Below the pieces are notes generated by a model. That model was not told the origin of the DNA. It did no database searches and saw nothing but the letters and a program-made list of their open reading frames with translations. The position numbers were made by a program, and so were the translations under genes. From Prochlorococcus sp. AG-402-A21 (GTDB lineage Bacteria > Cyanobacteriota > Cyanobacteriia > PCC-6307 > Cyanobiaceae), in the NCBI GenBank assembly GCA_003279655.1, contig QCHI01000006.1:23127-87126 (forward strand): 64,000 nucleotides of DNA, given 5' to 3'. Below are positions 49,081 through 59,417 of the stretch, piece after piece. Position 1 is the stretch's first letter, and every line of letters starts with the position of its first letter.

Positions 49081-51498
49081 TTACTCATCTATCAATTTTA
49101 ATGGAGCTAGTCTTGGGTCTAATATTTTAGGTCCCATTCCTAAGAATTTTATAGCGAGAGAGATTTTTTCTCCTGAACCAAAAACATGTGTGATTTTCCC
49201 TTCTCCAAATGAAGAATGTTCAACTCTATCGTTAACTGACCATCTCTTCCCTGGGGAAGGACCAGAATATGTTTTTCTTACTGCATTTTCAGCTTCACTA
49301 GGAACAGGTTTTTTATTACTTTGGCGATCAACCCTAGTCATTCTATCTAGATTTCTGTCTCTTCTTAATGTAGCCCCACCAGATAATGGGATATCGCCTT
49401 TAACAAGTTCTTCTGGAATTTCGGAGAGGAATATAGATGCGATAGAAGGTTCTCTCATCCCTCCCCACATTCTTCTCTCAGATGCATGAAAGAGAAATAG
49501 TTTTTCTTTCGCTCTAGTAAGTCCTACGTAACAAAGTCGCCTCTCTTCCTCAAGTGAAGATGGATCATCAAGTGATCTATAGCTTGGGAATAAGCCTTGC
49601 TCCATTCCCACAAGACAAACAACAGGAAATTCTAAACCTTTGCTGCTGTGAAGAGTCATTAATGTGACTCGATTTGACGCAGTATCTTTATTGTCTGCAT
49701 CGCTTGATAAAGCAGCAGTTGATAAAAAATCTTCTAAATTGGCATCTTCACTTTCTTCTTGATATTGCAGAGCCGCATTAACTAATTCTTGAAGATTGCG
49801 CCTTCTTTCTTCTGCCTCATCTGTTCCTGTTGCAATTAATTCATTTAAGTATCCACTTTTTTCTAATACTAATTGAACTAACTCAGCAGGGCTTGAAGAA
49901 AGAAGATGACTTTGTAATTCATTGATAAGCTCACTAAAAATCAAAAGACCTTTAGCAGATCTTCCAGCGAGAGATCTGACAGCTTCGGGGTCATTTACAA
50001 CTTCCCAGAGAGGAATTTTTAATTGGCTAGCAGCATCACTCAATCTTTGAACTGTTGTTTTACCAATTCCTCTTTTAGGAACGTTTAAAACTCTTAGAAG
50101 ACTGACACTGTCAGAAGGGTTAATTAAAAGTTTTAAATAAGCTAGTAGATCTTTAATTTCTCTTCTGTCATAAAAACGCAATCCTCCAACAACAATATAT
50201 GGAATACTCCAGCGGACCAATGAGTCCTCAATTGCTCTTGATTGAGCATTAGTTCTATAAAGAATAGCCATATCTCCCCAATTTAATTCTGGATTCGAGG
50301 CATCTAAAATTCTTAGCCTATGAATAACTGCCTCTGCCTCTGCTATCTCATCGTCACACCTTGTTAATTTAATAGAGTCACCTTGTCCTCTAGTTGCTCT
50401 AAGAACTTTATCTATTCGTTCTTTATTGTTAGAAATTAGTGAATTTGCTGCTTCGAGGATGGTAGAGGTAGAGCGATAATTTTCTTCAAGTTTCACGAGA
50501 GTTGAATTCTTTGCATTGTCTTGGCTTTTCTTCCCAAAGTCCTCTTGGAATCCCATTAGTATCCTAAAGTCCGCAGCTCTAAAGCTGTAAATACTTTGAT
50601 CTGCATCGCCAACAACAAAAACTGATCGATTATTCCAATCTTTAAAAGAAGATGGATCTTTGCCATTGGTAACCAATTGTTTAATTAATTCGTATTGTGT
50701 CCAATTTGTATCTTGATATTCATCGACTAAAACATGCTTAAAACGTTTGTGCCAATAAGTTCTAATGTTTTCATTTTGTTGTAGTAATTGAACAGGTATT
50801 AATAGAAGATCATCAAAATCTAATGCATTATTAGCAGCTAAAGCCTTCCGATACAGTCTATAAGTTTCAGCAACTAATTTGCCTCTCTGACCCTCTTGAC
50901 TCTTTGACAAGTCATCAGGAAGTAAGCATTGATTTTTGGCATTACTGATTGCCCAGCGAACTTTTTTGGGCTCAAATCTTTTAGGGTCTAATTGTAGGTC
51001 TTGTGTAACTATTTCTTTTATGAGACTTTGCGCATCTGTTTCGTCATATATTGAAAATTGTCTAGTCCATGTTAATCCTTCAGGATCTTTGAACTTGTCA
51101 ATATCAAAGCGTAATAATCTTGCAAATAAAGCGTGAAAGGTTCCTATCCATAATTCACGGCTGATTTCACGATATATACGATTACGAATTTGTCTTTGTT
51201 CTGCTACTTGCAAGGCAGACCAGGGCTTTCCATGACTAACATTTGCTAATCTTTTTGCTAAAAGTAATTCAAGTCTATCTTTCATTTCTCTTGCAGCTTT
51301 ATTGGTAAAAGTTACTGCAAGAATAGAGCTTGGATCAACATTATATTCAATAATTAAATGTGCAATGCGATGAGTAAGAGCTCTAGTTTTTCCGCTTCCT
51401 GCTCCTGCTATAACTAATAATGGACCATGAAAATGATCAACTGCTTGAGACTGAGCTTGGTTTAATCCATTTAAAAATATATTGTTAGATTTTTTCAT
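49081..51498 (-). CDS. UvrD/PcrA/Rep DNA helicase
   Basis: Superfamily 1 3'-5' helicase of 805 residues. Motif I AGAGSGKT at 31-38, motif Ia TFTNKAAREM, motif II VDEYQDTNWTQ, motif III VVGDADQSIYSFRAAD, motif IV YRTNAQSR, motif V TLMTLHSSKGLEFPVV, motif VI YVGLTRAKEKL. The C-terminal tail with WSVNDRVEHSSFGEGKI is the PcrA-like RNA polymerase binding segment. Functions in repair and replication. Confidence 0.95.
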   Translation of the reverse strand: MKKSNNIFLNGLNQAQSQAVDHFHGPLLVIAGAGSGKTRALTHRIAHLIIEYNVDPSSILAVTFTNKAAREMKDRLELLLAKRLANVSHGKPWSALQVAEQRQIRNRIYREISRELWIGTFHALFARLLRFDIDKFKDPEGLTWTRQFSIYDETDAQSLIKEIVTQDLQLDPKRFEPKKVRWAISNAKNQCLLPDDLSKSQEGQRGKLVAETYRLYRKALAANNALDFDDLLLIPVQLLQQNENIRTYWHKRFKHVLVDEYQDTNWTQYELIKQLVTNGKDPSSFKDWNNRSVFVVGDADQSIYSFRAADFRILMGFQEDFGKKSQDNAKNSTLVKLEENYRSTSTILEAANSLISNNKERIDKVLRATRGQGDSIKLTRCDDEIAEAEAVIHRLRILDASNPELNWGDMAILYRTNAQSRAIEDSLVRWSIPYIVVGGLRFYDRREIKDLLAYLKLLINPSDSVSLLRVLNVPKRGIGKTTVQRLSDAASQLKIPLWEVVNDPEAVRSLAGRSAKGLLIFSELINELQSHLLSSSPAELVQLVLEKSGYLNELIATGTDEAEERRRNLQELVNAALQYQEESEDANLEDFLSTAALSSDADNKDTASNRVTLMTLHSSKGLEFPVVCLVGMEQGLFPSYRSLDDPSSLEEERRLCYVGLTRAKEKLFLFHASERRMWGGMREPSIASIFLSEIPEELVKGDIPLSGGATLRRDRNLDRMTRVDRQSNKKPVPSEAENAVRKTYSGPSPGKRWSVNDRVEHSSFGEGKITHVFGSGEKISLAIKFLGMGPKILDPRLAPLKLIDE

Positions 51499-51583
51499 TT
51501 TATAGACTACAAATACTTTGAATTAAATTTAGTTTTTTCATATTAATAGAGACCATCTTATATTATTTAATCAGATAAATTTA

Positions 51584-51805
51584 TTATATTAAGTTAGAAG
51601 CAAAATTTTCTTTTTGTTTGTTTAGCTTGGAAAGTATTATTTTGATTTGCTTAAGCTCTGTATGCGAGTTAATAATTGAGTTGATTTTTTTTTGAGGCAT
51701 TTTTAGTTTATTTGAAATAGTTATCACCTCTTTTTCTAAACGATTTTTGTACGCAGTTAGTTCTTTAATTGATTCTTCTAGCTCTTCTTCTGTAGGACTT
51801 TGCAT
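51584..51805 (-). CDS. Small coiled-coil hypothetical protein
   Basis: 73 residues with heptad-like charged and leucine residues (EEELEESIKELTAYKNRLEK and IKIILSKLNKQKENF). Predicted coiled coil, no membrane segment, no known family recognised. Its start codon is directly preceded by a 14-A run. It sits upstream of the phycoerythrin operon, on the opposite strand. A real gene is likely from composition. Confidence 0.55.
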   Translation of the reverse strand: MQSPTEEELEESIKELTAYKNRLEKEVITISNKLKMPQKKINSIINSHTELKQIKIILSKLNKQKENFASNLI

Positions 51806-52580
<775 letters not shown>

Positions 52581-52643
52581 ATATTCAACTTTAAATTTAA
52601 TTCCTCTTCTAAAGCACTTCAAACTAACTCTTATTAAGTCACT

Positions 52644-53111
52644 ATGAAATCTGCAGTTACAACCGTTGTTAGCGCAGCTGATGCAGCAGGAAGATTTCCT
52701 AGCATGAGCGATTTTGAGTCTGTTAAAGGTTCTTTCGATAGAGCAAAAGCTCGCCTAGAGGCTGCAGAAAAACTTGCTTCTTGTCTTGATAAATTTACTA
52801 ATCTTGCTGTTGATGCTGTGTATCAAAATGGTTCATATGAGCAGACGAATAAAGATAAGTGCGTTAGAGATATTCATCATTACTTGCGTCTTATTAATTA
52901 TTGCTTAGTAACTGGTGGCACTGGTCCTTTAGATGAATGGGGAATATCAGGCATGAGGGAAATTATTCGTATCCAGTTATTACCAACAGCTGCATATATA
53001 GAAGCATTTATTTTTATTCGAGATGAAATTAAAATTAGTGATGTTATGAGTCAGCAAGCCGAAACGGAATTCAAAGGATTATTGGATTATTTGATAAACG
53101 CACTTGCATAA
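52644..53111 (+). CDS. cpeA: Phycoerythrin alpha subunit
   Basis: Alpha chain of 155 residues, about 9 shorter than typical CpeA (about 164). Begins MKSAVTTVVSAADAAGRFPS. The C82/84-type bilin site is kept as C73 in NKDKCVRDIHHYLRL. The second site near position 139-140 is lost: no cysteine lies after C87. So it likely binds one bilin only. Divergent evolution of this chain is known for Prochlorococcus. 63 bp after cpeB. Confidence 0.95.
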   Translation: MKSAVTTVVSAADAAGRFPSMSDFESVKGSFDRAKARLEAAEKLASCLDKFTNLAVDAVYQNGSYEQTNKDKCVRDIHHYLRLINYCLVTGGTGPLDEWGISGMREIIRIQLLPTAAYIEAFIFIRDEIKISDVMSQQAETEFKGLLDYLINALA

Positions 53112-53150
53112 AAAAATTAATTTAATTAATTTTTTTATGGCCTTTCAATA

Positions 53151-53747
53151 ATGATTGATTCTATAGATTTAAATAAATATATAGAACTTTATCAAGATTT
53201 CTTGCATCCAAATCCAAACATTAATTCTCGAGCATTTTTGATTTTAAGAAAAGAATTTGAAACTAAATTTATGGATAATCTTTTGGCTAATCTCAAGGAA
53301 AAAGATTTATTTATAAGAAGAAAATCAATATTAGCTTTGGGACGATTTGGAGAAAAAACTTTAAAGTTAATTGTTCCATTGTATATAGCTACTAATAATA
53401 CAAATATTAAAGTTAGCTGCCTTAAAACGATGATCAAAGTTGTAGTTAATTTTAATTTAGAAGAATTAGATCAGGACGAGATGTTAGTCGTTAATTTAGC
53501 ACTGAAAGAAGACGCTCCTGTAATAATATTGACTGTTATTTCTCTTTTAAGGCAATTAGGGGTAACTGGTAGAAATATTTTGATGAAAACTAGTAGAGAT
53601 AAAGACTTATTAAGAGCAAAAGCTTCTATTAGTGCTCTTTTGGAAATGAAAGATCAGGCTGTTGATGATTTATTTGAAAAATTGTTAAATGATAAATCTA
53701 TTGATCCAATGATAAAAGAAGATATTTTAAGAAACAAAATTCTTTAA
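53151..53747 (+). CDS. cpeZ: HEAT-repeat phycoerythrin lyase subunit CpeZ
   Basis: 198 residues of HEAT-like helical pairs (FIRRKSILALGRFGEKTLKL and LLRAKASISALLEMKDQAV). By size and place directly after cpeA it matches CpeZ, which acts with CpeY to attach bilins to phycoerythrin. An all-AT hairpin lies between cpeA and this gene. Name is inference from context and family. Confidence 0.75.
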   Translation: MIDSIDLNKYIELYQDFLHPNPNINSRAFLILRKEFETKFMDNLLANLKEKDLFIRRKSILALGRFGEKTLKLIVPLYIATNNTNIKVSCLKTMIKVVVNFNLEELDQDEMLVVNLALKEDAPVIILTVISLLRQLGVTGRNILMKTSRDKDLLRAKASISALLEMKDQAVDDLFEKLLNDKSIDPMIKEDILRNKIL

Positions 53748-53772
53748 TATTCTAGATTATTTTTTAAATCTT

Positions 53773-54651
53773 TTAGTTATTAATTTTTTTAATAGCTAAT
53801 TTAATGATTGTCCTAACATTTTTATCCTGCTCAATCTTAAGAAGATCTTTGAGTGGATTTATAGCTTCGTTAATATTAAGTTGCATCAACGAAAATACAG
53901 AAGCTTTTCGAATATCTGGACTTTTGTTTTTTAATTTCAATATTAAGATAGGAATTAAAGATTCTATTCTATACAATTTACCAACTAATTTAATAGCTTC
54001 GATCTGAACATTTTCAGCAGTATCATGAATAGCACTTTCTACTAATTGAATTGCTTCTTGATCTTCTGACTGTCTGATATGTTCTTCAAGTGCTGAAATT
54101 GCAGCTGATTTAACATTGTTGTTTTTTGATTTAGCCGCTTTTTTTATTGCATTAGGGGCTTTAGCTCCAATAAATTCTAAACACCAGGCTGCAAGACCAT
54201 ATTGCATTTCTGTATTTTCTTGATTCTCTAAGAAAATGATTAGATGATTAACAGCAGCCTCTCCAAAAATCGCAATTGCACCAGCTGCTGAGAATTGCAC
54301 TACATAATCTGAATCATTAGTAAGGGCTTTTATTAAATGAGGTAAAGCTTTTGGATCTTCAACTAACTTTAAAGTCTTTGCTGCCGCTCTTCTCTGTATT
54401 ACGTTTTTACTATTTAGAAGAGCTTTAATTAACTCAGGTAAAGCTTCTGTACCAACTTGGGCTAGTGCTTCTGCATGACTTCTTCTCACTAAACCATTTT
54501 CATCACTAAGGCCTTGGATTAAAGACTTGATTTCGTTTTGACTTGATTTTTTCTTACTCCTTAATTTGTGTTTACCCCCCTTTGCTTTTTCACTTTTTTC
54601 TTTACTTGTTAGTTCACTTTCCCAATAATTATCCACTTTTTTATTATCCAC
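53773..54651 (-). CDS. HEAT-repeat protein, MpeU/CpeF-like lyase candidate
   Basis: 292 residues. A basic, lysine-rich N-terminus (about 1-40) precedes five or more PBS-lyase HEAT repeats (SDENGLVRRSHAEALAQVG, NVIQRRAAAKTLKLVEDP, SDYVVQFSAAGAIAIFG). The size and location in the PE cluster fit the MpeU/CpeF group of bilin lyases or chaperones, but specificity is not shown. Convergent with cpeZ and divergent from cpeY, with a 33-bp palindrome in the gap. Confidence 0.7.
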   Translation of the reverse strand: MDNKKVDNYWESELTSKEKSEKAKGGKHKLRSKKKSSQNEIKSLIQGLSDENGLVRRSHAEALAQVGTEALPELIKALLNSKNVIQRRAAAKTLKLVEDPKALPHLIKALTNDSDYVVQFSAAGAIAIFGEAAVNHLIIFLENQENTEMQYGLAAWCLEFIGAKAPNAIKKAAKSKNNNVKSAAISALEEHIRQSEDQEAIQLVESAIHDTAENVQIEAIKLVGKLYRIESLIPILILKLKNKSPDIRKASVFSLMQLNINEAINPLKDLLKIEQDKNVRTIIKLAIKKINN

Positions 54652-54728
54652 TTCAAAGCTTATTATATAATCTAGATTAAATTACATGCTCAAATATTAT
54701 TACATGTATTTTCATAAATAATATTCTT

Positions 54729-54761
54729 TTATATTGAGCATAAAATTTATGCTCAATATAA
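54729..54761. promoter_or_regulatory. 33-bp palindrome in divergent HEAT-gene promoter region
   Basis: Arms of 16 bp (54729-54744 and 54746-54761) are perfect inverted repeats around one central A, too tight for a stable RNA loop and more like a protein-binding operator. The core ATGCTC recurs at 54686, 54749 and 54761. It sits 44 bp before cpeY and about 78 bp before the reverse gene. Confidence 0.55.
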
Positions 54762-54804
54762 TGCTCTCAAGCTTATCTACTAAATACAGATCCTTATATT
54801 CAAA

Positions 54805-56136
54805 GTGCAATCCAATCCATTTAATAATCTACCGAAAATCAAAAAGATAGAGGCTATCAATATTCTTAGAAAACCAATTTCTGAGGTCAAGCTTTTAGCA
54901 GATTATTATAAAGCTGTATTCCACATAGCAAATTTCCCTTGTGAAGAAACAGAAATGGCACTTCTTGACTTTATTAAATATGAGTGTGAAAAACTTGAAT
55001 ACAAGATAGCACAAAGAAAAGCTATAGAGGTACTTGCTATTTTCAATTGTCAAAAAGCCATACCAATTATTGCAGACTTTCTTCAAAATGATAATAATGA
55101 TGATTATCTTATCGAGACAGCTATCTGGTCGTTAGGTAAACTTAACTGTAATGATGTTGATATTATTAATAAGATTTGTTCAATATTGTATAAGCAATTT
55201 AATAATAAAAGAATAGTAATACAAACTTTAACTAATTTAGGTGTTAGAAAAGAAATAGATAAGATTAGATCATTATCAAGAGATAAGCAATCATCCAATG
55301 GAGTAAAAGGAGCATCTTTAGCTGCATTAGTAAAACTTGCTGGTGAAGAAGACAAACTTAGTGATTTGAAGGATTACTTGAGACTATCTAATCAAAATGA
55401 TAGACATTGTGCAGTCCAGGATATTATAAATGCTGGTCATTTATCTGTTTTACCGGCTTTAATTAAGGCGCCAATTTCGCCCTCATTTAAATTACAGGCA
55501 ATAGACTCTCTTTGGATAAATGAAGTAGAATTATGGAATCATATAAATCTCTTTAATTGTATAGATTCAGTCATTGTTGATGATCCAAGTAAAATAGATA
55601 CTTTAGAAGTGAATAATTTTAATAATGACTTGAGCTTTTGTATTGAGCAACTTTTTCACACAGACTTTAATAGATGTTATCAGTCAATCAAAGAATTGTT
55701 GAAATTCCCTTTAGATAGGGTTTTGTATTATCTAAATAATAATTGGGATAGAGCAAAATTAGATTATGGTGCAATATACTTCTTTATGTCTGTATATAAA
55801 TTGTTATTAGATAAGCAATTATATGATGAATTTATTTTAAATAAAGTAGATTTTCTTCTGTCCGACAAGTGGCCTAATTATATGAAATTTAAATCTTCGG
55901 CAATACAAATATTGGGTCGTTTGAATGAAACTAAATTCTATAATAATATAAATCAATTTTCAGATGAGAGGTATACACCTTATTGGAAAAATAGATATAC
56001 AGCTTTGCTAGTATTACAGAAAAAACAACTTCATATTAAAAAGGATTTCGCTAAATTATTTTTGAATGATAGTCATAGATTTGTGAGGTTAAAGGCAAAG
56101 AAATTAGTTTTTCTTGAATGTCACTTTGGTAAATAG
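54805..56136 (+). CDS. cpeY: Phycoerythrobilin lyase CpeY
   Basis: 443 residues with GTG start. HEAT-repeat protein (IAQRKAIEVLAIFNCQKAIP, LIETAIWSLGKLNCNDVDI, NGVKGASLAALVKLAGEED). Size and locus match CpeY, which with CpeZ attaches phycoerythrobilin to alpha C82. That site is the one retained in CpeA here, which fits. The C-terminal part (SFKLQAIDSLWINEVELW and later) is the conserved CpeY region. Confidence 0.85.
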   Translation: MQSNPFNNLPKIKKIEAINILRKPISEVKLLADYYKAVFHIANFPCEETEMALLDFIKYECEKLEYKIAQRKAIEVLAIFNCQKAIPIIADFLQNDNNDDYLIETAIWSLGKLNCNDVDIINKICSILYKQFNNKRIVIQTLTNLGVRKEIDKIRSLSRDKQSSNGVKGASLAALVKLAGEEDKLSDLKDYLRLSNQNDRHCAVQDIINAGHLSVLPALIKAPISPSFKLQAIDSLWINEVELWNHINLFNCIDSVIVDDPSKIDTLEVNNFNNDLSFCIEQLFHTDFNRCYQSIKELLKFPLDRVLYYLNNNWDRAKLDYGAIYFFMSVYKLLLDKQLYDEFILNKVDFLLSDKWPNYMKFKSSAIQILGRLNETKFYNNINQFSDERYTPYWKNRYTALLVLQKKQLHIKKDFAKLFLNDSHRFVRLKAKKLVFLECHFGK

Positions 56137-56148
56137 GATAAAAAATCT

Positions 56149-56748
56149 TTAGCACCAATTTCTATCAATAAAATAATCAAAATTATCTAATTTTTTAAAT
56201 ATTAACGGCCCAAATTCAGATCCCCAAAGTTTTTTATCAGTTTCTATTTCATATCCAGAATCTTCAGACATAAGACTATTCTTATTAACATTCACTTTAC
56301 TTTTTACATAAGTTTTATCTTTCCCATATTGTATATAGCATTTACAACCTGATTCTATAGTCCCTGAAAAATTTCCTGGATCTGTTTCTCTAAAAATCAT
56401 AGAACATCCAGACTTTTTAGATAACTTATATTTAGATATGTTATCTAGAAGAGATATATCTAAAGCACCACCTGTGAACCTTTCTTTTTCTTCAATCTCA
56501 TGATTACTTAAAATAAAAATTTCTTTCTCTTGGGATAATTTATTTATAGACTGTCTATATGGATTCCATATATCGTGTTGATATCTCTGTTCTGAATAAA
56601 AGGCAAAACATTTATAAGTTTTTAAAAACAATGGCCGAATATGTATTTGCATATGTGCAAACTTTTTTGGGTTATCTAAAGCTTGTTCCTTATTACTAAA
56701 TACGCCTGAAATTATCTTTGCAAATTCTAGTATTGTTTTCTTTCTCAT
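56149..56748 (-). CDS. cpeT: CpeT/CpcT-family bilin lyase
   Basis: 199 residues. Signature FSNKEQALDNPKKFAHMQIH, then FYSEQRYQHDIWNPYRQSIN and GCKCYIQYGKDKTYVKSKV, all typical of the CpcT/CpeT lyases, which attach bilin to the beta C153/165-type cysteine. That site is kept (C163 of CpeB). Starts 15 bp after cpeS stop; same-strand unit of linker-cpeS-cpeT. Confidence 0.9.
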   Translation of the reverse strand: MRKKTILEFAKIISGVFSNKEQALDNPKKFAHMQIHIRPLFLKTYKCFAFYSEQRYQHDIWNPYRQSINKLSQEKEIFILSNHEIEEKERFTGGALDISLLDNISKYKLSKKSGCSMIFRETDPGNFSGTIESGCKCYIQYGKDKTYVKSKVNVNKNSLMSEDSGYEIETDKKLWGSEFGPLIFKKLDNFDYFIDRNWC

Positions 56749-56763
56749 CTTTTAGAATATAAT

Positions 56764-57297
56764 TTATTTTTTTATAGAACGAATTTCCGATGCATAAGAG
56801 GTTTGCAGTATAGCTAATGAATCTATTGCTCTTGTTACAGAAGATCTACTTCTTAAATTGTTAGAGATAAACCATATTCTTTCTTCAGTACAAATATGTC
56901 TATATTCTGAATAAATAATTAGTGTCCCATCATCAAGAATTTTATATAATGATACTACTTGTATTGCTTCAGTATATCCAACGCTCCTTATTATCTTTCC
57001 TTTTGTTTTAGACGTCTCTATCGGAACAAGTATACTTTCCCCAGACGATTTTTCTTCTTGATTTCCCTCATTCCATTCACTTTTTGCTTCCCAACTAATT
57101 AGGAATGTTTTATTTATTGCATTAGCAGTTATTAAGTTATCTTTTAAAAATTTAATAACTCTAGAATCGTTGCTTTTAGAAGGAACTATTTTTATTTTAC
57201 TTCTTATTTCTTCAAACTCTTGAAATGCTAATGAATGTCCGCTTCTCATTGAGTTCCATTCCCCAACACTTTTTAAGAAAAATTCATCAATATTCAT
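56764..57297 (-). CDS. cpeS: CpeS/CpcS-family bilin lyase
   Basis: 177 residues of the lipocalin-like S-type lyases. Signatures: FFLKSVGEWNSMRSGHSLAF at the N-terminus and EERIWFISNNLRSRSSV near residue 140. S-type lyases serve the beta C82 site, which is present in CpeB. It lies 39 bp after the linker gene and 15 bp before cpeT on the same strand. Confidence 0.9.
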   Translation of the reverse strand: MNIDEFFLKSVGEWNSMRSGHSLAFQEFEEIRSKIKIVPSKSNDSRVIKFLKDNLITANAINKTFLISWEAKSEWNEGNQEEKSSGESILVPIETSKTKGKIIRSVGYTEAIQVVSLYKILDDGTLIIYSEYRHICTEERIWFISNNLRSRSSVTRAIDSLAILQTSYASEIRSIKK

Positions 57298-57336
57298 CTA
57301 CTTTACTTGCATTGATATTAATTTATTTTTAGACAA

Positions 57337-58128
57337 TTAAATAATTTCACAAATGTCACTTGTAGCAAAAGCTTTTGTTATGGATAAAGTATCTAGAAAA
57401 CTTTTTGTTTTAAAACCAATTGGAGAATTCCACGACCTCATGTACGGAACTATATCTTCACCAAAAACGTTATTATATTCATCAGAATCTATTAGAAAAT
57501 CAATATGAGCTTCGAAACCTAGGTTGTTAATAATATTAGAACTTTGACCTACTTCGAATTGACTTATGATAGGTCTTCCAAGAATATGCTTGTACCTTAA
57601 CTTGATAGATTTATATTGGCTAATATTATCAAAGTAGAATTTTCTATAAATAGTTGATTTGCAAATTTTTCTTGTGAATTCTCTGATTGTTATATCACCA
57701 TTCCTTAGTCTTCTTTCAATATCAATTGGTCGCTCCGATTGCATTAATTTTAAGTTCCCAAAGATGTTTTTATATAATTCATTTATTGCTACAAGTAATA
57801 CATCATCATCATTGGGAGCAAATTCTTTGATTTGAAGCATATTTATGGAATAGCTTTCTTTATTCAGTATTTTATAGTTATAACTTTCAATCTTATCTCT
57901 TCTATAACTGCTCATAACTGTGTTATCTAATAAGTTTTCGAATTGTTCAGGTTTACTTTTAGATGTAGCTGTGAACTTCTCTTTTTCACCTGGCATCGAA
58001 GCCCCTCTTATATGTAAATTATATATTGTTTTTTTACTTCCAGATATTCTGCTTTTGTTAAATCTAACTGGATTTTTATTAATAGCCTCTGCGCCTATTT
58101 TTAGTGCTTTAAATGGAATGGATGACAT
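57337..58128 (-). CDS. ppeC: Phycoerythrin-associated linker polypeptide
   Basis: 263 residues with a PBS linker (pfam00427-like) domain in the C-terminal two thirds: LLVAINELYKNIFGN, RRLRNGDITIREFTRKICKS, YKHILGRPIISQFEV, and LIDSDEYNNVFGEDIVPYMR. The N-terminal 90 residues are basic and Ser/Lys rich and may dock to the thylakoid. Only one linker is seen, fitting a tiny antenna without a phycobilisome. Confidence 0.85.
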   Translation of the reverse strand: MSSIPFKALKIGAEAINKNPVRFNKSRISGSKKTIYNLHIRGASMPGEKEKFTATSKSKPEQFENLLDNTVMSSYRRDKIESYNYKILNKESYSINMLQIKEFAPNDDDVLLVAINELYKNIFGNLKLMQSERPIDIERRLRNGDITIREFTRKICKSTIYRKFYFDNISQYKSIKLRYKHILGRPIISQFEVGQSSNIINNLGFEAHIDFLIDSDEYNNVFGEDIVPYMRSWNSPIGFKTKSFLDTLSITKAFATSDICEII

Positions 58129-58241
58129 ATCAATATTTAGTTTTCAATAAGTTTATCAATATAATGAGACTAAATATAAATTTTTTATTTTAAGTTACCT
58201 ATTTTATTTGATTTCTTAATACTCGTTACCAATCCAATACA

Positions 58242-58898
58242 TTAGTTTTTCTCTTGAGTTGAGGAGACTTTATTTTTATTAAATCCAGCGATGGTTGCTA
58301 GTGCAAACATTCCAAGTAAAGCTCCTCCAAGCATTAGTCCAGCACCCTGACTTACCCCTGCTCCAACAGCAACAATGATTGAATCACTTATCAATAAACT
58401 GATTATTAAAGCAGGGGTGAATAGTCTCCAACGTGTCCCTCCTATCCCTAGTGCATAGCTTAAAAAATCAAAAAGTCCAGTCATAAGAAGTCCAGTCATT
58501 AGAAAGAAATTTCCTTCTAGTTGATTTTGATTAAAACCCTCAATTCTTTTCATTGCTTTTAGCCCAACTAATTTCCTAACTGGGTCACGCCCGAAGTTTC
58601 TTGCTATGAAAAATGCTAATTGACAAAAAATTAAGTCAGATATAAATATAGTTAAATAGCCCGTTTTAAAACCAAGTAATGATCCAGCTAAAAGTGAGTA
58701 AACAGAACTAGGTAATGCGGGAAGGATTACACTGATTCCACGAAGTATAAGAATTCCCAGAGGTGCCCAAATGCCCATTTCTTTAACGGCACTTCTTAAT
58801 GGTTCAATTCCATAAGTCTGAATTAAGAAGACTAGTAAAATGAAAGCACCTGTGAATAATGAAACAAGGAGGTACTTCTTTAATTTTTCTTTTTTCAA
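58242..58898 (-). CDS. TVP38/TMEM64 (VTT-domain) membrane protein
   Basis: 218 residues, TTG start with a good AGGAG seven bases upstream. About five hydrophobic helices; VTT/SNARE-associated signature LPSSVYSLLAGSLLGFKTGY and FFIARNFGRDPVRKLVG. DedA-superfamily relatives move lipids or affect membrane potential; role here unknown. Last ordinary gene before the sparse island-like stretch. Confidence 0.85.
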   Translation of the reverse strand: MKKEKLKKYLLVSLFTGAFILLVFLIQTYGIEPLRSAVKEMGIWAPLGILILRGISVILPALPSSVYSLLAGSLLGFKTGYLTIFISDLIFCQLAFFIARNFGRDPVRKLVGLKAMKRIEGFNQNQLEGNFFLMTGLLMTGLFDFLSYALGIGGTRWRLFTPALIISLLISDSIIVAVGAGVSQGAGLMLGGALLGMFALATIAGFNKNKVSSTQEKN

Positions 58899-59417
58899 AT
58901 TGAACTCCTGGCTATAGAGGATAAACTCTTAGAGATTACTAATTTAATTATCCTATTTAATATGTGTGTTTATTTCAGTTAATCAATAAAGATTTACGTA
59001 AAATATAATTCATCAATTTTATTACTTTTTACAGGTTGCAAAAATAAATTGTTCAGATATCAGATATTTTCAAAAAATAATACCTATAAACTTTTCTAAT
59101 TCTAAAGAATAATCTATTATTAAAATAGCCAATTTAACAAGGATTTTATCCATTAAAAAAGTAAATTTGAAGTCTTCAAAAGAATTATAGGATGATATTT
59201 TGTGAGGGGAACCTTCAGTTGATCTTGTACAAAAAGAATTGAGTTGGAAACCTAAAATGATGTTTAATTAAGGATTAGTAATTACAAGAAAATATTTTAA
59301 AAAGAAATCAACCTTAGAAAAGTAAATAATTAATTAACTATTTTTTATTTAAAACGTTAATCAATACGATGCTATGATGCTAGTAAATTGTTTATTTTTT
59401 ATAAATCGTAAAAACCC
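58899..59417. other. 519-bp gene-free stretch with a probable gmd remnant
   Basis: Very AT-rich, with no full gene. The only coding-like trace is the short plus-strand fragment at 59206-59271 described separately. The stretch before the epimerase start contains no visible Shine-Dalgarno. Confidence 0.5.
59206..59271 (+). pseudogene. Possible 3' remnant of GDP-mannose 4,6-dehydratase
   Basis: A frame after a TGA reads GEPSVDLVQKELSWKPKMMF then N and stop. It resembles the C-terminal segment of Gmd, which typically has RPxEVDLLxGDPxKAKxxLGWxPKxxFEEL, with the middle shortened and the end cut. The preceding sequence is degenerate. A chance match is possible at this length. Confidence 0.3.
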
